The translations under genes and the position numbers were made by a program. Shown here piece after piece: positions 62,067 through 64,000 of a stretch of 64,000 nt of DNA (positions are counted from its first letter, which is position 1; each line of letters starts with the position of its first letter). The notes under the pieces are model-generated. The model had not been told where the DNA came from and ran no database searches. It saw nothing but the letters and a program-made list of their open reading frames with translations. This DNA comes from Oscillospiraceae bacterium (GTDB lineage: Bacteria; Bacillota; Clostridia; Oscillospirales; Ruminococcaceae), in assembly GCA_020054675.1 (NCBI GenBank), contig JAIHAL010000002.1, positions 206,042-270,041 of the forward strand, written 5' to 3'.

Positions 62067-63941
62067 ATGAACAAATTTTTGCCTGTTTCAAGAGAGGACA
62101 TGCTTGAAAGAGGAATAGAACAGCTTGATTTTATATTAGTTACAGGGGATTCTTATGTTGACCACCCCAGCTTTGGCATAGCCATTATTTCCAGAGTGCT
62201 TGAAGCGGAGGGATTTTCGGTAGGAATTATTGCCCAGCCGGATTGGCGCACGAATAAGGATTTTGAAAAGCTTGGAAGGCCACGGCTTGCATTTCTTGTT
62301 TCGTCAGGGAATATAGATTCAATGGTTGCGCATTATACGGCGGCAAAGAAAAAACGCTCCGATGATGCTTATACCGCCGGAGGAAAGGCAGGCAAGCGGC
62401 CTGACAGGGCGGTAATTGTTTATTGCAAAAAGATAAGGGAGATTTATGGGAATATTCCAATTTCCATAGGCGGCTTGGAAGCTTCACTCAGGAGATTTGC
62501 CCATTATGATTATTGGGATGATGCGGTAAGGCCGTCGATTCTTGTGGACAGTGGGGCAGATATTCTGCTTTATGGAATGTCGGAACATCAAATAACAGAA
62601 CTTGCCCACAGACTGAATGCGGGTGAGGATATACGCTCCATTACGGATATAAGGGGGACTTGCTACCTTACGGAGCCTAAAAATACCCCTTTGGGCGCGG
62701 CGGAATGCCCAAGCTTTGCGCAGGTTTGTGAAAATAAAGAAGCTTATGCAAGGGCGTGCAGGATACAATATGACCAGCAGGATGAAGTTTACGGGAAAAC
62801 GGTTATACAAAGGCACGGGGATAAAATGCTTGTGCAAAATCCGCCTGCAAAAAGCCTTACAACCGAAGAACTTGACAGGGTTTATTCCTTGCCTTATGCA
62901 AGGACATACCACCCTATGTATGAAAAAGACGGGGGCGTTCCGGGGATAGAGGAAGTTGAATTTTCCATAACCCATAACAGGGGATGCTTTGGGAACTGCA
63001 ATTTTTGCTCCATTGCCTTGCATCAGGGGAGAAAGATTTCCTGCCGCAGCGAGGAATCAATACTGGAAGAAGCAAAGCTTTTGACTGCATTGCCAAATTT
63101 CAAGGGTTATATACATGACGTGGGAGGCCCAACTGCAAATTTTAGAATGCCCTCATGCAAAAAGCAGCTTGAACAAGGACTCTGCAAGGGCAAAAAATGC
63201 CTTGCGCCCACTCCTTGCCCAAATCTTGACGTTGACCATTCGCAGTATCTTGATATATTGAGGAAAATCAGAAAAATCAAGGGGATAAAAAAGGTTTTCA
63301 TACGTTCGGGGATAAGATATGATTATTTGATAGAGGATAAAAACGAAGAATTTATGCGCGAGCTTATAGAGCATCATGTCAGCGGACAGCTTAAAGTTGC
63401 GCCGGAGCATTGTTCTGCGGTTGTGCTTGATATGATGGGCAAACCGCATATAGAGGCATATAAAAAGTTTTCCGAGAAGTTTTATAGGATGACGAAATCG
63501 GTGGGGAAAGAGCAGTACCTTGTGCCGTACCTTATGTCGTCGCATCCGGGCTCAACACTTAAAGAAGCTGTGGAGCTTGCGCTTTTTCTCAAAGAGAACA
63601 ACATAAGGCCGGAACAGGTTCAGGATTTTTATCCCACTCCCGGAACAATATCCACATGCATGTTTTATACGGGGCTTGACCCTTATACCATGAAGCCGGT
63701 GTATGTTCCGCGTTCTGCCGAGGAAAAGGCAATGCAAAGGGTGCTTTTGCAGTATTTCAAGCCGCAAAATAAGGAGATTGTAATAAAGGCTTTGATAAAG
63801 GCGGGAAGAAGGGATTTGATAGGACAAGGCAAAAATTGCCTTGTAGAACCGGATATAAAGGAAAAACAAATTACAAAACAGGGAAAGGATAATAGAAAAT
63901 GGCGAAAAGACGGACAAAATTCCGGCCGCAGAAAGCGATAA
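62067..63941 (+). CDS. YgiQ-family radical SAM protein
   Basis: A 624-residue radical SAM enzyme with an N-terminal B12-binding-like region ([31 protein letters not shown]), the cluster motif [12 protein letters not shown], and the YgiQ C-terminal domain with [20 protein letters not shown]. The substrate is unknown. It starts at ATG 62067 (an in-frame TTG immediately upstream is less likely). The last 43 nt overlap the next gene. Confidence 0.9.
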   Translation: MNKFLPVSREDMLERGIEQLDFILVTGDSYVDHPSFGIAIISRVLEAEGFSVGIIAQPDWRTNKDFEKLGRPRLAFLVSSGNIDSMVAHYTAAKKKRSDDAYTAGGKAGKRPDRAVIVYCKKIREIYGNIPISIGGLEASLRRFAHYDYWDDAVRPSILVDSGADILLYGMSEHQITELAHRLNAGEDIRSITDIRGTCYLTEPKNTPLGAAECPSFAQVCENKEAYARACRIQYDQQDEVYGKTVIQRHGDKMLVQNPPAKSLTTEELDRVYSLPYARTYHPMYEKDGGVPGIEEVEFSITHNRGCFGNCNFCSIALHQGRKISCRSEESILEEAKLLTALPNFKGYIHDVGGPTANFRMPSCKKQLEQGLCKGKKCLAPTPCPNLDVDHSQYLDILRKIRKIKGIKKVFIRSGIRYDYLIEDKNEEFMRELIEHHVSGQLKVAPEHCSAVVLDMMGKPHIEAYKKFSEKFYRMTKSVGKEQYLVPYLMSSHPGSTLKEAVELALFLKENNIRPEQVQDFYPTPGTISTCMFYTGLDPYTMKPVYVPRSAEEKAMQRVLLQYFKPQNKEIVIKALIKAGRRDLIGQGKNCLVEPDIKEKQITKQGKDNRKWRKDGQNSGRRKR

Positions 63942-64000
63942 AATCACTTCCGGCGCTTGCGGCAATTATGCTGCTTGCTTTGGGGATATTCTTTTCTGTT
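63899..64000 (+). CDS. Start of an unidentified membrane-anchored protein (3' partial)
   Basis: The first 34 codons are visible: a basic N-terminus ([17 protein letters not shown]) followed by a hydrophobic segment ([17 protein letters not shown]), i.e. a signal anchor. GGGAAAGGAT is upstream of the ATG. It overlaps the end of the radical SAM gene by 43 nt, suggesting coupling. Too little is present to name it. Confidence 0.6.
   Translation, partial: MAKRRTKFRPQKAIKSLPALAAIMLLALGIFFSV

Overview
The window looks like chromosomal DNA of a low-GC, anaerobic Clostridia-type Firmicute, probably of the Ruminococcaceae/Oscillospiraceae or a neighbouring cellulolytic clostridial group. The evidence is AGGAGG-type ribosome sites, sigma-A TTGACA/TATAAT promoters, T-box, THF and NiCo riboswitches, the hprK/rapZ/whiA and tepA/ylzJ/ftsK gene orders, type III glutamine synthetase, xylose isomerase/xylulokinase, a GH44 endoglucanase and the clostridial split nifV. 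No rRNA, tRNA, CRISPR array or prophage was seen.

Layout. 1-3925: right end of a probable nitrogen-fixation cluster, with homocitrate synthase split into two genes (omega cut by the window edge, then alpha), followed by modABC molybdate uptake and two tiny ORFs. 4335-7101 (minus): a GT4 glycosyltransferase and cardiolipin synthase. 7324-15303: hprK, a PHP hydrolase, murB, rapZ, whiA and dnaE, followed by pfkA. 16471-18048: THF riboswitch with a FolT-like ECF component, then proC. 18641-20246: Rrf2 regulator divergent from cysK. 20374-25018: esterase, then bioYBDA behind a BirA operator. 25059-26663 (minus): kduD and kduI. 26787-27864: glutathione peroxidase divergent from an OhrR-like regulator. 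27996-31456: cre-controlled cytoplasmic GH26-like protein, Rex, and an iron alcohol dehydrogenase. 31546-37035: an accessory-looking patch with a decayed IS, a Crp/Fnr-like regulator with a dehydrogenase and a metallo-hydrolase, and a NiCo riboswitch driving a P-type ATPase. 37440-42001: gatCAB plus an archaeal-type AspRS. 42203-48570: glnN, GH44 and a sensor diguanylate cyclase. 48757-52688: LacI-type regulator with xylAB. 52755-54413 (minus): leuA behind a leucine T-box. 54803-57557 (minus): a four-gene operon of largely unknown function (DUF5685-like, DnaJ-like, two membrane proteins). 57792-64000: tepA, ylzJ, uppP, ftsK, a YgiQ-type radical SAM protein and the start of a membrane-anchored protein.

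How the genes fit together. ModABC would supply molybdenum and NifV homocitrate for FeMo-cofactor. The carbohydrate genes (GH44, GH26-like, kduID, xylAB) suggest plant-wall degradation, with HprK and the cre site pointing to CcpA-type catabolite control. GatCAB with a non-discriminating AspRS would make Asn-tRNA by transamidation. The strongest leads for something undescribed are the DUF5685/DnaJ cysteine-rich operon, whose first protein carries two Asp-rich motifs resembling prenyl-synthase fold enzymes; the NiCo-riboswitch ATPase with an unusual IPEEFP membrane motif; and several compact regulatory designs (BirA operator fused to a terminator and a promoter; triple decamers before rex; tandem OhrR boxes before gpx). 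All functions are read from sequence and family knowledge; no database search was run.
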